22,747 nucleotides of DNA from Circinella minor (taxonomy: Eukaryota; Mucoromycota; Mucoromycetes; Mucorales; Lichtheimiaceae): positions 1 through 22,747 of the forward strand of contig JAEPRB010000429.1 in the NCBI GenBank assembly GCA_016758965.1, in the 5' to 3' direction. This document shows positions 1 to 10,991 of this stretch, piece by piece (the first letter of the stretch is position 1; the number at the start of each line of letters is the position of its first letter). The position numbers and the translations under genes were made by a program. The notes under the pieces are model-generated. The model searched no databases. It saw nothing but the letters and a program-made list of their open reading frames with translations, and was not told the DNA's origin.

Positions 1-345
1 ATTGCTCAGTTCCTGTAGAATTTACACTTGTGTCTGTTTTTTTTACTGTAAGGAATGAGCGTTTTCCTTTTTTTTCTTTTTCCATTTTCATATTTTTCGG
101 GTCATGGTATTATGAGTCTGTCGAAGCATAAATATTTTTAATAAAAGTGAAAGGTTGCCAGGGTAGCATTGTCATGGAAATGAAATGACACAACTTAATT
201 TTAGTTTCCCACGCATTCCGGTAGATTTCACACTTATGGTACCCTTTTTTTATTATAACAAATGATGGCTTTTTTTTAAACTATGCAACAATTTTCATGC
301 AGTTTATATGTTTATCACATTTGGATTTATACATGTTGAATTTTC
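1..345. repeat. Left arm of long inverted repeat
   Basis: This stretch is the reverse complement of 22070-22420, apart from scattered substitutions and small changes in homopolymer length; aligned by eye, well over nine bases in ten match. Similarity stops sharply at 345 on the inner side, and the outer side runs into the window edge, so the true outer boundary is unknown. It contains one copy of the unit that is tandemly repeated at the right end. No reading frame of note lies in it. It may be a terminal inverted repeat, or two oppositely oriented copies of a dispersed repeat. Confidence 0.9.
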
Positions 346-1337
346 AGAAGGATAACTTATTATAGTGTATAATGTCAAAGTATTTAGATCTTGGTACGTG
401 TATATCATATGTGTATGTTCATTGAATTTATATATCAGTTTGTTCAAGCTGTATCACAGTTGATTTCATTGAACCAAACTCCCGCGAAAAACTTTTTGTC
501 GCGATTATGGAAATGAAAAAGGCTATTTCAATAAAATGATATGTTTGCTACATTCTCGTTTGATTTGTGATATAAAAGTTAAAGAAATGAAAACATCGTG
601 TCTCTAAAATAATGTATGACAATACAGAGTAAATTAGTATATCGACGGGAGGGAGTATTACTGATGAAAGTGCATTCATACTATGTAAAAAAAATCACGG
701 TTTCCGATGAGGATAAGTACGTAATAGGCTAATTAATTGTTTATAACTTGATGTATAAAACATACTAAAAGCAAAGCAAACTATTATTACCCAACTAGTC
801 CATAATCATTTATTTCTCCACTCTATACATAGTCTAAATTTGAAATGTGTGTGTAGTATATATATATATATTGCTTTGTGTTAAAGAGCTAATTGCTACG
901 GCTAAGAAATCGAATGGTGAGTGCTTTTGCTGCTCAAAAGTAACCATTTGGCAGTTATTATTATTATTTTCGTATTAACTTATCTTAAGCAACGAAATAT
1001 AAAATTTCAAATATAATGTCTTAAAAAGATATACTATTGTAATATAAGAAAAACTGCAGTATGAAAATGTCCTCCTAAAATTTTACCACTGTTACATATT
1101 GAAAATAATAATACCTAATAAATTTAAATTCCATAAAAAAAAGTTTCTAACTACACGGGGAAACTTGGGTTCTCACACTCTCTCGAAGAATATAAATTAT
1201 TCAAATTTCTGTAAAAAAGTAAACCTTGTTCATTGTATTTATTTCCCTTTCTTTCTTTCTTTCTTTCTTTCTTCCTTCTATTTGTTCATTTTTCTGGATT
1301 TTATAATACACTCACACATAAATATATAAACAAAAAA
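346..1337. other. Gene-free region upstream of myo-inositol oxygenase
   Basis: I see no supportable gene here. The stretch is AT-rich, with a short (TA)n run near 857-871 and an imperfect CGCG-flanked hairpin near 483-504 (CGCGAAAAA followed by CTTTTTGTCGCG). The last 100 bases before the inositol oxygenase ATG are pyrimidine-rich, as expected of a fungal core promoter. Short open frames here are AT-rich noise. Confidence 0.6.
1247..1274. repeat. (CTTT)n microsatellite in promoter
   Basis: About seven copies of CTTT lie 64-91 bases upstream of the inositol oxygenase ATG. Pyrimidine tracts in this position are common in fungal promoters just upstream of transcription starts, so length variation here could affect expression. 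That effect is inference. Confidence 0.8.
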
Positions 1338-2381
1338 ATGGCTGACGTTGATGCTCTAAGTTCTGCTGTCTATGATACCAAACAATGGGAAGATTTTCTT
1401 AAAACAAAATATGGTCCATACAAGTCATCCAAAGAAACGAAACATTTTTATGAAGACATCAAGGGCGAAAAAACGCATCCTTCGGTTATTGCTTTCTTAA
1501 AAGAAAACCACGAAAAACAAACTTATGATTATGTTCGGACTATGAAAGAAAAATATGGTAAATTAAATCAAGGTGAATTTAGTATTTGGGGAATGTTGAT
1601 GCGTTTGGACGAAATTAAAGTGAATAATCGAGGAGGTGACGTTCAATTACAACAAAAAGAACATGCTTTTCAAATGGCTGAATCTATGCGTCGAGAAGGT
1701 CAACCTCGTTGGTTAGTCATGACTGCTTTAATTCATGATCTTGGAAAATATTTATATCTTTTGGGTGAAAAACAATGGACGGTAAAGTATTACTGTATAC
1801 ATTTATTATTTATTTTTTCAAAAAAAAAAAAAGAACTGCCTGCAATGATTTTATTCTTGCTGTTGATTACATATAACAAAAATGTGATAGAGAAAGAAAT
1901 AAATTAAACATGTTAATTAATATATATAAAACATGATTAGGTCGTTGGTGAAATTTTCCCTGTTGGATGTCGATTTTCAAAAGAAATTGCCTATCCACAT
2001 TTCTTTGATAACAATCCTGATACGAAAAATGAAAAATATAATACAAAATTTGGTATCTACGAACCTCATTGTGGATTAGACAAAGTGAATTTTAGTTTTG
2101 GTCATGATGAATATATGTATATGGTATGTAATAACCTGGGTTATCTTCCAAAGGAAATGCTTTATATTCTTCGATATCATTCATTCTATTCTTGTCTTTT
2201 GGAAGGTGATTATACTTATCTTCTAAATGATTATGATATTGAAATGATGAAATGGGTTAAAATATTTTTACAATATGATTTGTTCTCATTTACCGAACCT
2301 CTTCCTGTGGATCTTAATGATCTTAAGCCTTATTATGTTGAACTTATTTCTGAATATTTTCCTGAAAAAATTCGTTGGTAA
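1338..2381 (+). CDS. Myo-inositol oxygenase
   Basis: Two exons, 1338-1781 and 1941-2381, joined in phase 0 across a 159 bp GT-AG intron, give 294 residues; animal MIOX is about 285. The enzyme is a cytosolic non-haem di-iron oxygenase that cleaves myo-inositol with O2 to D-glucuronate, the first step of inositol catabolism. All six metal ligands of the family can be placed: H109 (in EHAFQ), H133 and D134 (LIHDLGK), H203 (GHDEYMY), H228 (RYHSFYS) and D261 (QYDLFS). The signatures FPVGCRFS, EPHCGLDKV and KPYY are also present. The ATG lies in a strong A-rich context (AAAAAAATGG) and the protein ends in the usual place, a short basic tail closing with Trp. No signal peptide is seen. The gene is intact, with a pyrimidine-rich promoter and a decayed monooxygenase gene downstream. 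Confidence 0.96.
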
Positions 2382-2906
2382 AAAATCAGCATTTGTAATT
2401 CCTCACATAATGATTCCCACCCTCTTTTGTGTTTCTTCCCTGCATAATTTTTACATTTTGTACTTTAAGGATATCTATTACGTAACATGTATTATTATTT
2501 GATAAGTACAGTAGAACTGTATCGATTATATGTATAAGAATAAATACTATCTTACTAAATAGCGATACCTACTCAATGAAACATTATTTAGATTATACAA
2601 AACGAATAAATCATTGATATCTTGTACGTAGTGAACTCTATTCAATTAACTTATCCGTTTATTTAGATGTATAATTATTTAATTTTTGTTATGTGCTCGC
2701 AGCTTTTTTTAGAAGTAAAATAAATACAAAATCAATAGATTATGAGTTACGTACTTTTGAATTAAATAAAGTAGACACATAATAGTATACTTACTATACT
2801 AATTTTGTACTATATGCATATGAGTGGGGGTCATGATAATATGTTAGGAAGCGTACTACGTAAGTGCAAAATAAAGCAGTAAATCAACACAAGCTACGTA
2901 GCAAAA
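2382..2906. other. Gene-free region with clustered TACGTA palindromes
   Basis: This includes the presumed 3' UTR of the inositol oxygenase gene, with AATAAA-like signals near 2540 and 2604. I find no trace of the missing N-terminal half of the monooxygenase relic that follows. The hexamer TACGTA occurs at 2479, 2625, 2748, 2857 and 2895, with another just beyond at 2911; the last two are extended to CTACGTAG. Confidence 0.6.
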
Positions 2907-3682
2907 CTACTACGTAGAAGGAAACTTGAAGCTGAAATGCGTGAATGTATTATAAAACAAGGTCGGCCTGATTTAGTTCCTTTACTGATTCCTGTTTTTG
3001 CTCTTGGTTGTAAACGTCTTGGTATTTCTGATAATTATCTTGAAGCATTATATTAAGAAAATGTAGTTGTTCAAACCAATCATATAAAATATCTTTAAGG
3101 TCGTACTATTACTATTGAAGATGGTGATTCTCTGGATTTTGATATTCTGGTGCTTGCTACTGGCTTTAATGGCGTTGGCTTTTTGAGTCACTTGGAAATA
3201 TATGGAAAATTGGAGGCTTCTTTGAATAAATAATGGCAAAATGAAATTCCAGGTCTTTATACATATACTTTAATGAGTGGATATCCAAACATGTTTATGA
3301 TTTTAGGCCCTTCCTGTTATCCTGGAGTCAGTTCCCCTCTCTATATGGATGAAGCGTAAGTGTATAACATATACATATTATTTTTATTGTTAAAAATATG
3401 TAAAAAGATAAATCCAAAACAATACTTTCCTTTTATATAATATATAGTCAAGTTGATTATTCTGTTTCATTAATTAAAAAGATGTGCAAGGAAAAGTTAA
3501 CAGCTATTGAACCTTTAAAAAAAGCCGAAGATATATGTGTTGAAAAGCTCAAGACTGGATTTGATGATACTGTTCGGAACGGTATTTGTACCTCATGATA
3601 TCAAAATTCACGAGGTCATATTACTACTTTTTGGAATAGCACTTGCATTTCGTTCCGTAGAATGTTGACTCTACGTACCTAA
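2907..3682 (+). pseudogene. Flavin-containing / Baeyer-Villiger monooxygenase relic, C-terminal half
   Basis: A single frame reads as the C-terminal half of an FAD- and NADPH-dependent monooxygenase. Recognisable blocks are the basic lead-in RRKLEAEMRE, KQGRPDLVPLLIP, GCKRLGISDNYLEAL, DFDILVLATGFN (the family ATG-F/Y-D/N motif), SGYPNMFMILGPS and VDYSVSLIKKM. In-frame stops occur at TAA 3054, TAA 3096, TAA 3231 and TGA 3596; the last sits where relatives carry Trp before YQN. Frame is otherwise unbroken, and a plausible GT-AG intron at 3356-3447 is still in phase. The frame ends at TAA 3680-3682. The N-terminal half with the GxGxxG FAD site and the family fingerprint is absent, so the copy is both truncated and nonsense-mutated. 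The exact subfamily is uncertain. Confidence 0.88.
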
Positions 3683-4216
3683 TAATTATGATGATTTTCT
3701 CATCTATTATAAAGAATAAAAAAAAACCGTTTAGTTTGTTTCGGTGGTGCTATGCATCATCCACGGAACATATAAATCACTACTAAAATGTTGAAAAGCG
3801 CCATGTCACTATACAATCCATCAAAAATCCATGTTTTACTATGTGGCCATCTGCAGACTATTATTTATATTTCAAAAAGATACGTAATAATAGATAATAA
3901 TGTAGTAAATTACTTCAACTGTAAAAACTTATATATAAGTTGAAATATTATGTATTTTCACATATCATCGATCAATTTGTTATTATTACCTTATTTTTTT
4001 AATTTTCTTTATCACCTAGCCAACTATTGAAACTTTCATCTTTTACTATGGTAACATTACTAACTAGTCGCATACACAAAAAAAAAAAACTTTCAAATTT
4101 TTTGTTTGCTATGCGAAAAATGTTGTCAAAAGCTCCGCTAACTTTTTTTAAGCAAAACTTTTTTTTTTTTTAAAAAAAAAAAACTTTCGTTGAACTTGAT
4201 CTAAAACAATAAAAAA
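3683..4216. other. Intergenic region upstream of NOC3
   Basis: No gene is seen. TACGTA occurs once more at 3881. Close to the NOC3 start there are poly-A and poly-T blocks, including a T13 run running directly into an A12 run at about 4159-4183. Such poly(dA:dT) tracts usually exclude nucleosomes in fungal promoters, so this is probably the NOC3 promoter. Confidence 0.55.
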
Positions 4217-7200
4217 ATGGGATCTGCTAAAAAGAATACGAAAAAATCAACTAAACCGCCCAATAAAAAGGGTACGACTGTAACGACAACTGTAAAGGCT
4301 GGAAAAAAGAAAAATGGTGCAACTAAATCAAAGAATCCATTGGTAAAAACACATACACACTCATAGTGAAAAAATATATTTAGTAGAGAGGAACAAGTAT
4401 TAAAAAAAAAGGATCTTGGACGATCTAACCAATTATTATTCTATAGGATAATATACCTGATTATGTTGAAGTACCTAATGCCGAAGAAGATAATGTTGAT
4501 ATTTCAGATGAAGATTTAGAATTTTTTGCAGCCAATCAAGATTTTGGCAAGTTTTTGAAATCCATGGATTCGAGAGCTTTGACAAAGTAATGTTTACATC
4601 CAAATTAGACAAGGAATCAAAATGAGGGAGTGAGAGTGAGATAGCTAGAGTATATGTTTGTGATAAGTTTGTTAACCATGGTATATCTTCCTTATTTGTG
4701 TCGTAATTTAGGAATGATAAGAAAAAGAAAACGTTAGCTACAGCAGAAAAGAGAAAACAACGCTCAACACAACAACAATCAATCCCAGATCCTACTACAG
4801 CTGAATTAACTTCATCCGATGAAGACGATTATAATGATGACGATCTTGAAGATTTCAATCAAAGTGATTTAGAAAGTCTCAATGAGGATGATTTGCCCAG
4901 TATTAATGGTGGCTCTGATGATGATATGATCGCTAGTGATGATGAGGACGAAGACGATGAAGAGGACCTTTTAGGAGAATTGGATGATGAAGATGATGAT
5001 GATTTAATGGACTTAGATGAAGAGTTAGAAAAACAACAACCAGCCAAAAAAAAACGAAAGCAAGAAGGACCTAATGAATCCGAAGAAGAAATGGACTATG
5101 AATTAAAGCCACGTAAAGTGGCTGGTGAATGGACAAAAAAGGATTACCATTCTAGATTGCCGATCAAATTACCCGGTGGTAAAGTGACTCAAGTACAACC
5201 TGATTTCTCAGATGAGGAAAAGAGTGATGAAGAAGAACAAATAGAACAAGTAGAAGAAGAAGAAGAGGAAGTGGATGAATCCGAAACACTTGTACCTGAG
5301 GAACCAGAACGTAAACTTACAAAAAAAGAATATTTGTTATCAAAGAAAGAAGAATTGGCACGAACAGCATCTACTATTCAAGAAGATCCAGAAGCAAATG
5401 TAAAGAGGAAAAAAAAGACAACGAGAAATATATTTATTTATGACAGAGACAAAACATGTGTATTCTTATATATTAACTTGTTTTTTTTTTCAAAAAAATA
5501 ATATTTAATTAGGCTGGTTTATTGAAAAAGCTTCGAAGTGTTGCCAAAGATGATAATATGACTGTCAAGAAGCTGGCCCTTCTTACACAACTTGCAGTAT
5601 ATAAAGATATTATTCCTGGGTAAGAAATATTTGTAATTAATTATGCTTTTTTCTTATTTTTATTTTTAAACTAACTTCTTTTTTTTTCTATATATTTCAG
5701 ATATCGTATTCGTCCATTAACTGAAAAGGAAGAAGCTGTTAAGGTATCCAAGGATGTTAAAAAGTTGCGTGAATTTGAAAAGACATTGTTAAGCAATTAT
5801 GAAAGTTATATCAAAGATCTTGATTTTATTCTTAAAGGTAAAACTAAAAAAAAAAGTCAAAAGTGTTATAATAATCAATCACAAGAAACCATGACATTTA
5901 TTCTGACTTGAACCTTTTTTATTTTTCTCAAAATTTTCTTAGACAGAAAAGGTCAACAACAAGATCCATCTTTAGTTCTTGTAGCAACACGTTGTTTATG
6001 TGAACTTTTAACAACCAAAACCCATTTCAACTTTCGATTAAATTTGATGGTCGCAGTTGTATCAAGGATGAGTACTGTGAATTGGAATGAGGTAAGCAAT
6101 ATATATAAAATAATGGAGACTTTCGGAACGAAAAATAGAAAATATTCACATATAATATATTTATATACACGTGTAAAAAATGATTAGGTTGCAGACATGT
6201 GTTGTAAGGCAATTATATCCGTATTTGAAAATGATGAATCTGGTCGTACGTCACTAGATGCCGTCACAATGATAACACGAATGATCAAATCGAAAAACTA
6301 TGCTGTCCATGAAAACGTGATCAATTCCTTTTTACATTTACGTCTTAGAGATGAATTAGCACCAGCCTCGTCTCGAGAAAATGATGATCAACGAGGCAAA
6401 AAGCGAAAGAAACAATTTTTGAATAAGAAGGCACGAAAGGCATTGAAGGAAACCAAAGAAATTGAAAAGGAATTTAAAGAAGCTGAAGCTGTTGTTAGTA
6501 AGGAAGAAAAGGAAAAGACTGTAAGTTGCTTTTTTATTATATATAATTAGATAAATCGAACAGAGCGGGAAGGACTGAGAATATTGGTTGATCTTTTCTA
6601 CAACAAATCTATGCACCAATTTTGGATATAAATTGACATTTATGCAAACGATGCATATAATACATAATTCATGCTAACATATATAATCTAACAAAATGTT
6701 ATATCTATACAAATATATCCTTCTTTTTATATATAATTTTATAGCATACTGAGACCTTAAAGTTGTTGTTTGCGTTTTATTTCCGTGTCTTAAAGAAACA
6801 ATCGCAATCACTTTTACTTCCTGCCGTATTACAAGGACTTGCCAAGTAAAGTATTACTTACCGCATTTATTGTGATAGATAATTTGTATTACAAGTCAAG
6901 AAACTTTTTTTTACCAAATAAGGCCGTTTTTTGCTAATATGTATTGTTTGTAGGTTTGCTCATTTGATTAGTGTAGATTTCTTTGATGACTTGCTAAATG
7001 CACTCAAAACTGTCTTGGAAAGTCTCGATCACAAGAGTAGTGGCGGTACGGCGGGTGCCGGTACACGAAAAAGATTACTTTGTATTATTACAGCATTTGA
7101 ATTACTTTCCGGTCAAGGTATTAAAAAAATTCTGTAATCCCTCCCCCCTTACCCTGACCCCTGACCTCCCTTCTTTTCTCAATTTCTCACATCCTATAAA

Positions 7201-8075
7201 CAAATCAAAGCAGCAAACAAACAAAAAAAAAATTGGGGGTGGGGGAAAGTGAAAACGCATATAGTTAACATTTATATTGGACATGTGGGGCGGACTCGTC
7301 TATTTATTATAAACATTAGGTGAAGCGCTTAATTATGATCTCAAATCATATTATTCTGAGCTTTATGGCATTTTATATGAAGCTGCATTCCATTATATGG
7401 TGGAAGATAAACCAAGTAGTGAACATTTATCTGAAAGTGAAATGTTAACTCGAGGTTTGGAATTAATGTTCTTAAAAAAACGTCAGGTTCCAATGAATCG
7501 TATGGCAGCTTTTATTAAACGATTTTCCGTTGTGGCACTCAACATGCCAAGTAAGACTGTCATGAACTGTCTACAACTTGTGAAACGATTGATAAATGTA
7601 CGTATCATTATCATTACGACAACTAAAAAACAAGGTACTACGTGAAAAAAAAAAAAGAAAAACTAACAATGTTTTCCTGCTTTTTCCCCGGATACAACTT
7701 ATCTTGTCGTATTTCTTTCCCCCCTCTCCACTTTACTTCTCTTTATTTTTCCCTTTTTTTTATTAATGGTAATTAGAAGGATCGACGGCTGGATGCTTTG
7801 ATACAATCGGAAGATAGGGCAGCAAGTGGTATCTATATGCCATACCTTCAAGACCCGGATCTGTGTAACCCATTTGGAACCAGTTTATATGAGCTTTTCC
7901 TGTACAAGGTAAATTATTTTTATATACTAGACTGCAAAAGAGGGGAATGGAAAGAAAATAGGTTGTTTTATTTTGGATTAAACAAAAAACTGATAAAAAA
8001 AATTCATAGGATCATTATGACCCTGCTGTTCGAGCATTAGCACAGTCTATTCAACAACCACCTGAATCTGCATAA
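4217..8075 (+). CDS. NOC3: Nucleolar complex protein 3 (NOC3-like ribosome biogenesis factor)
   Basis: Twelve exons: 4217-4342, 4447-4586, 4712-5399, 5513-5619, 5701-5837, 5943-6091, 6188-6520, 6745-6845, 6954-7117, 7320-7597, 7777-7908 and 8010-8075. Together they keep frame and give 806 residues; yeast Noc3 is about 660 and animal NOC3L about 800. The N-terminus is Lys-rich, then come acidic tracts (about 118-195 and 255-281) with a KKKRK nuclear localisation signal at 201-205 between them. [15 protein letters not shown] and EDPEAN lead into the NOC3 domain from about 313 ([23 protein letters not shown] without its first residues). A basic [10 protein letters not shown] segment lies near 530, and the CBF/MAK21 domain spans about 561-785. 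In yeast the partner is Noc2, the complex matures and exports pre-60S subunits, and the protein also helps load MCM at replication origins. The gene is intact, with no unusual residue loss seen. Confidence 0.95.
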
Positions 8076-8131
8076 ATCAACCAAAACATTACATATCAAT
8101 ACAATACATTTCATCCTCTTTTTTTTATACT

Positions 8132-8177
<46 letters not shown>

Positions 8178-8729
8178 TTTCTTTTACCGTAATATACTAA
8201 AACTAAAAAAGAAAGTTGAAATCTCGATATTATCAAGATTAATTATATTATTACATTGTTTTTATTATTGACATTAAAAATTATATTGTTGCATTCAAAA
8301 TGATTAATATACATTTCGTCATAATGTGGTTCAAATATAGTTTAATTTCCATTTTAGTGAAACATCGAAAAAAAAGACTCTCATTTTTTTTTTGGTCTAT
8401 TTTTCTAACAAAAATAGATACTTCTTTCCCATACCAATAACATTTTTTAACAGTTTCTGTGAAACCATTTTTTTTTTCTAAAACAAAAAAATCTGCTTTA
8501 CAAGAAATCTTTGGGGGTTGAGTTGGGTAGGGTAAAAGGGGTTTTTGTGAGTTGTCATAAGATCCCAAAAAGTCAAAAAAGAAACTCTAATTCGGACATC
8601 AAAAAATTTGAAAGAATTAATGTCCATGTCTAAAACCTTTGAAGGCTTTTAAAAAAAAAATTAACCTTACATACTATATGTATATATAACTTTTGGGGGG
8701 TGGGGTGTACAATTTATATAGCTTTTGAA
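8076..8729. other. NOC3-PGS1 intergenic region
   Basis: This holds the presumed NOC3 3' UTR with a (TC)n run, then homopolymer-rich DNA and the PGS1 promoter. Just before the PGS1 start there is a G-rich stretch (TTTTGGGGGGTGGGG, about 8691-8705). Open frames on the minus strand here are low-complexity and unsupported. Confidence 0.6.
8142..8172. repeat. (TC)n microsatellite
   Basis: About fifteen TC dinucleotides lie roughly 70-100 bases after the NOC3 stop, in the presumed 3' UTR. It is likely length-polymorphic between strains. Confidence 0.9.
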
Positions 8730-10991
8730 ATGACAATTCGGATTCTTCGGCAGCAATGTCGACAAACACAACAAATAATTTCAACATGTACAAAGACACG
8801 TGTTTGTTATGATATTATGACTAGACATTACCTATCAACTGTTGCCAAGACTACCAAAACTATTACCCATCTTCCACAAGTGTTTACACCATTACAGAAA
8901 CACGCGCCAACATTTTATGCTCGAGGTGATGATATCATACCACTTTATGAACCTCACGCGTTTTATTCTGAGCTAAAGGTAACAATAAAATTAAGTTTTT
9001 TTTTTTTTGATACTGAAAAAATATAATTGGATATGAATATACACATATGCAGATATACATGAAAAAGCATATATATATATAAGTTGACACGCAGTAATAT
9101 TGGTTTATGTTTGTAATATAGACACGTATCTTAAATGCTAAAGAACGTGTATTTATTGCTGCATTGTATATCGGACATGCAGAACAAGAATTAGTAGAAA
9201 CTTTAAGACAAGCATTACGTCGATCTGATCAATTGCAGGTCTATATACTAATCGATTGTCTACGGGGCACGCGTGTCTCAAAAGGCAAGAGCTCCGCCAC
9301 ATTACTTTTATCATTAATTAAAGAGTTCCCAACTCAAGTTCAAGTGTCACTATATCATACACCAGATCTGACAGGCGTGTTGAAAAGAACGTTACCCCAA
9401 CGGTTTAATGAAGGAATTGGATTAATGCATCTAAAAATTTATGGGTTTGATGATACTGTTATGTTAAGCGGGTAAATTTATCCCTTCCTTAATTGTTGTT
9501 ATTATTTTTAAATATATAACTGATTTATCCTAATTATTATTATTTTTAATTCAGAGCCAACCTTAGTCAAGATTACTTTACAAATCGACAAGATCGTTAT
9601 ATAATTTTTGACAAAAATCCAACATTGACTACTTATTATCATGATTTATTAAATACCGTACGATCGTTTTCTTACCAATTACAAATTGGTATGAATGAAC
9701 TGGTACCTTATCAGTTAAAGATGGAACACGGTACTTTGGATCCTGTTATTGAAAGTCGAGGATTCAAAAAACAAGTACATGACCGGCTGGTCCGGTTTAT
9801 TCAGAAATACAAACAAGGGACTCAAGAAGAAGAAGAAAAAAGAGAAATAGAGGGATCCGACACGGTGGTACTCCCCGTCATTCAAATGGGTCCATTTGGT
9901 ATACGACAGGACGAAAAAACAACCTTACGATTACTTGAAATTGCACATGAAAATAAGGATTGGACAATTGATTTGACATCTGGTTATTTCAATTTCACGG
10001 ACCGATATAAAGCTTTTATGCTACGTACCCAGGCGCGGTTCAGATTTTTGACGGCTTCACCCGAGGTAAATATATTACAATTGTGAAAAAAAAATAAGTT
10101 TCTATTTAGAGAGAGAGGTACAAATCGACAGAGAGACAAAGAGGGAAGATAAAGACAAAAATGTAAATGGAACATATATGTATGAAATTTATATATTTAT
10201 ATATAAAGTGCGTTGGGTATGGGCTAGAATTAGCTGTGTGTAGCGTTAATTAGTAATCATATAAAGTTTTATTAATCGTTATATGATTTGGGAAACTTTT
10301 ATATTATTTTCCCCGTTTTAAAAAAAAAATCCCTCAATTTTTTTTCAGGCAAATGGATTTTTTAACTCTAAAGGTGTATCAAGATATTTACCACCAGCAT
10401 ATACATGGATTGAAAAACAATTTTTTAATCATATCAAAAGAAATGGAAGAGAGAATGATATTACTATTGAAGAATATAAACGACCTGGCTGGACATATCA
10501 TGCCAAAGGACTATGGGCTTATCTGGGTTCACAAACGCGTCCAATGCTGACTATGATCGGTTCTCCTAATTTTGGTCATCGTTCGAGTGAACGGGATTTG
10601 GAAGCACAAGCAATAGTGATTACACAAAACGAAAAATTACAAGAAGCTTTACACAAGGTATAATAATGATGTTATCATAAACCAAAAAAAAAAAAAAAAA
10701 AGTCCAATCAAAACGTCTATTCCACCCCATTCCCATTATTTCTTATGAGTTCTCTTATTTTTTTTCTTTCTACTCTATTCTAAATTGAGGAATAGAGTTA
10801 TTTTATACGTTGCTATGATAAAAAGATAAAATCAATTTTACTAACAACCATTTATTTGATTTATTAAATAGGAAGTTGAACGGTTACATGATTATTCTGA
10901 ATTAGTTACTAAAGAAACCTTTATGAGGCAAGATCGATTAGTACCTTATGGCGTAAGAGCAGCCACAGCTATGATAAAGACTATGCTTTAA
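8730..10991 (+). CDS. PGS1: CDP-diacylglycerol-glycerol-3-phosphate 3-phosphatidyltransferase
   Basis: Five exons, 8730-8978, 9122-9471, 9555-10065, 10349-10657 and 10872-10991, give 512 residues, close to the yeast enzyme (about 520). The enzyme makes phosphatidylglycerophosphate from CDP-diacylglycerol and glycerol 3-phosphate in mitochondria, the committed step to cardiolipin. It belongs to the phospholipase D superfamily. The first HKD motif is H186-x-K188-x4-D193 (HLKIYGFDD), followed by SGANLSQDYFTNRQDRY; the second is H421-x-K423 (YHAKGLW) followed by IGSPNFGHRS and RDLEAQ. The N-terminus (MTIRILRQQCRQ...) has repeated Arg and hydroxylated residues and no acid until about residue 28, as expected of a mitochondrial presequence. 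The start at 8730 is the first ATG in frame and is preceded by TATATA. The lack of a clean D in the second HKD is, as far as I recall, normal for this family. Confidence 0.95.

Noticed and set aside
2907..3682. Stop-codon recoding of the monooxygenase gene
   Set aside because: The copy also lacks its N-terminal half, and intact neighbours terminate with the same codons.
4859..5047. Minus-strand Ser-rich open frame
   Set aside because: It is the antisense shadow of the acidic Asp/Glu codons in NOC3 exon 3.
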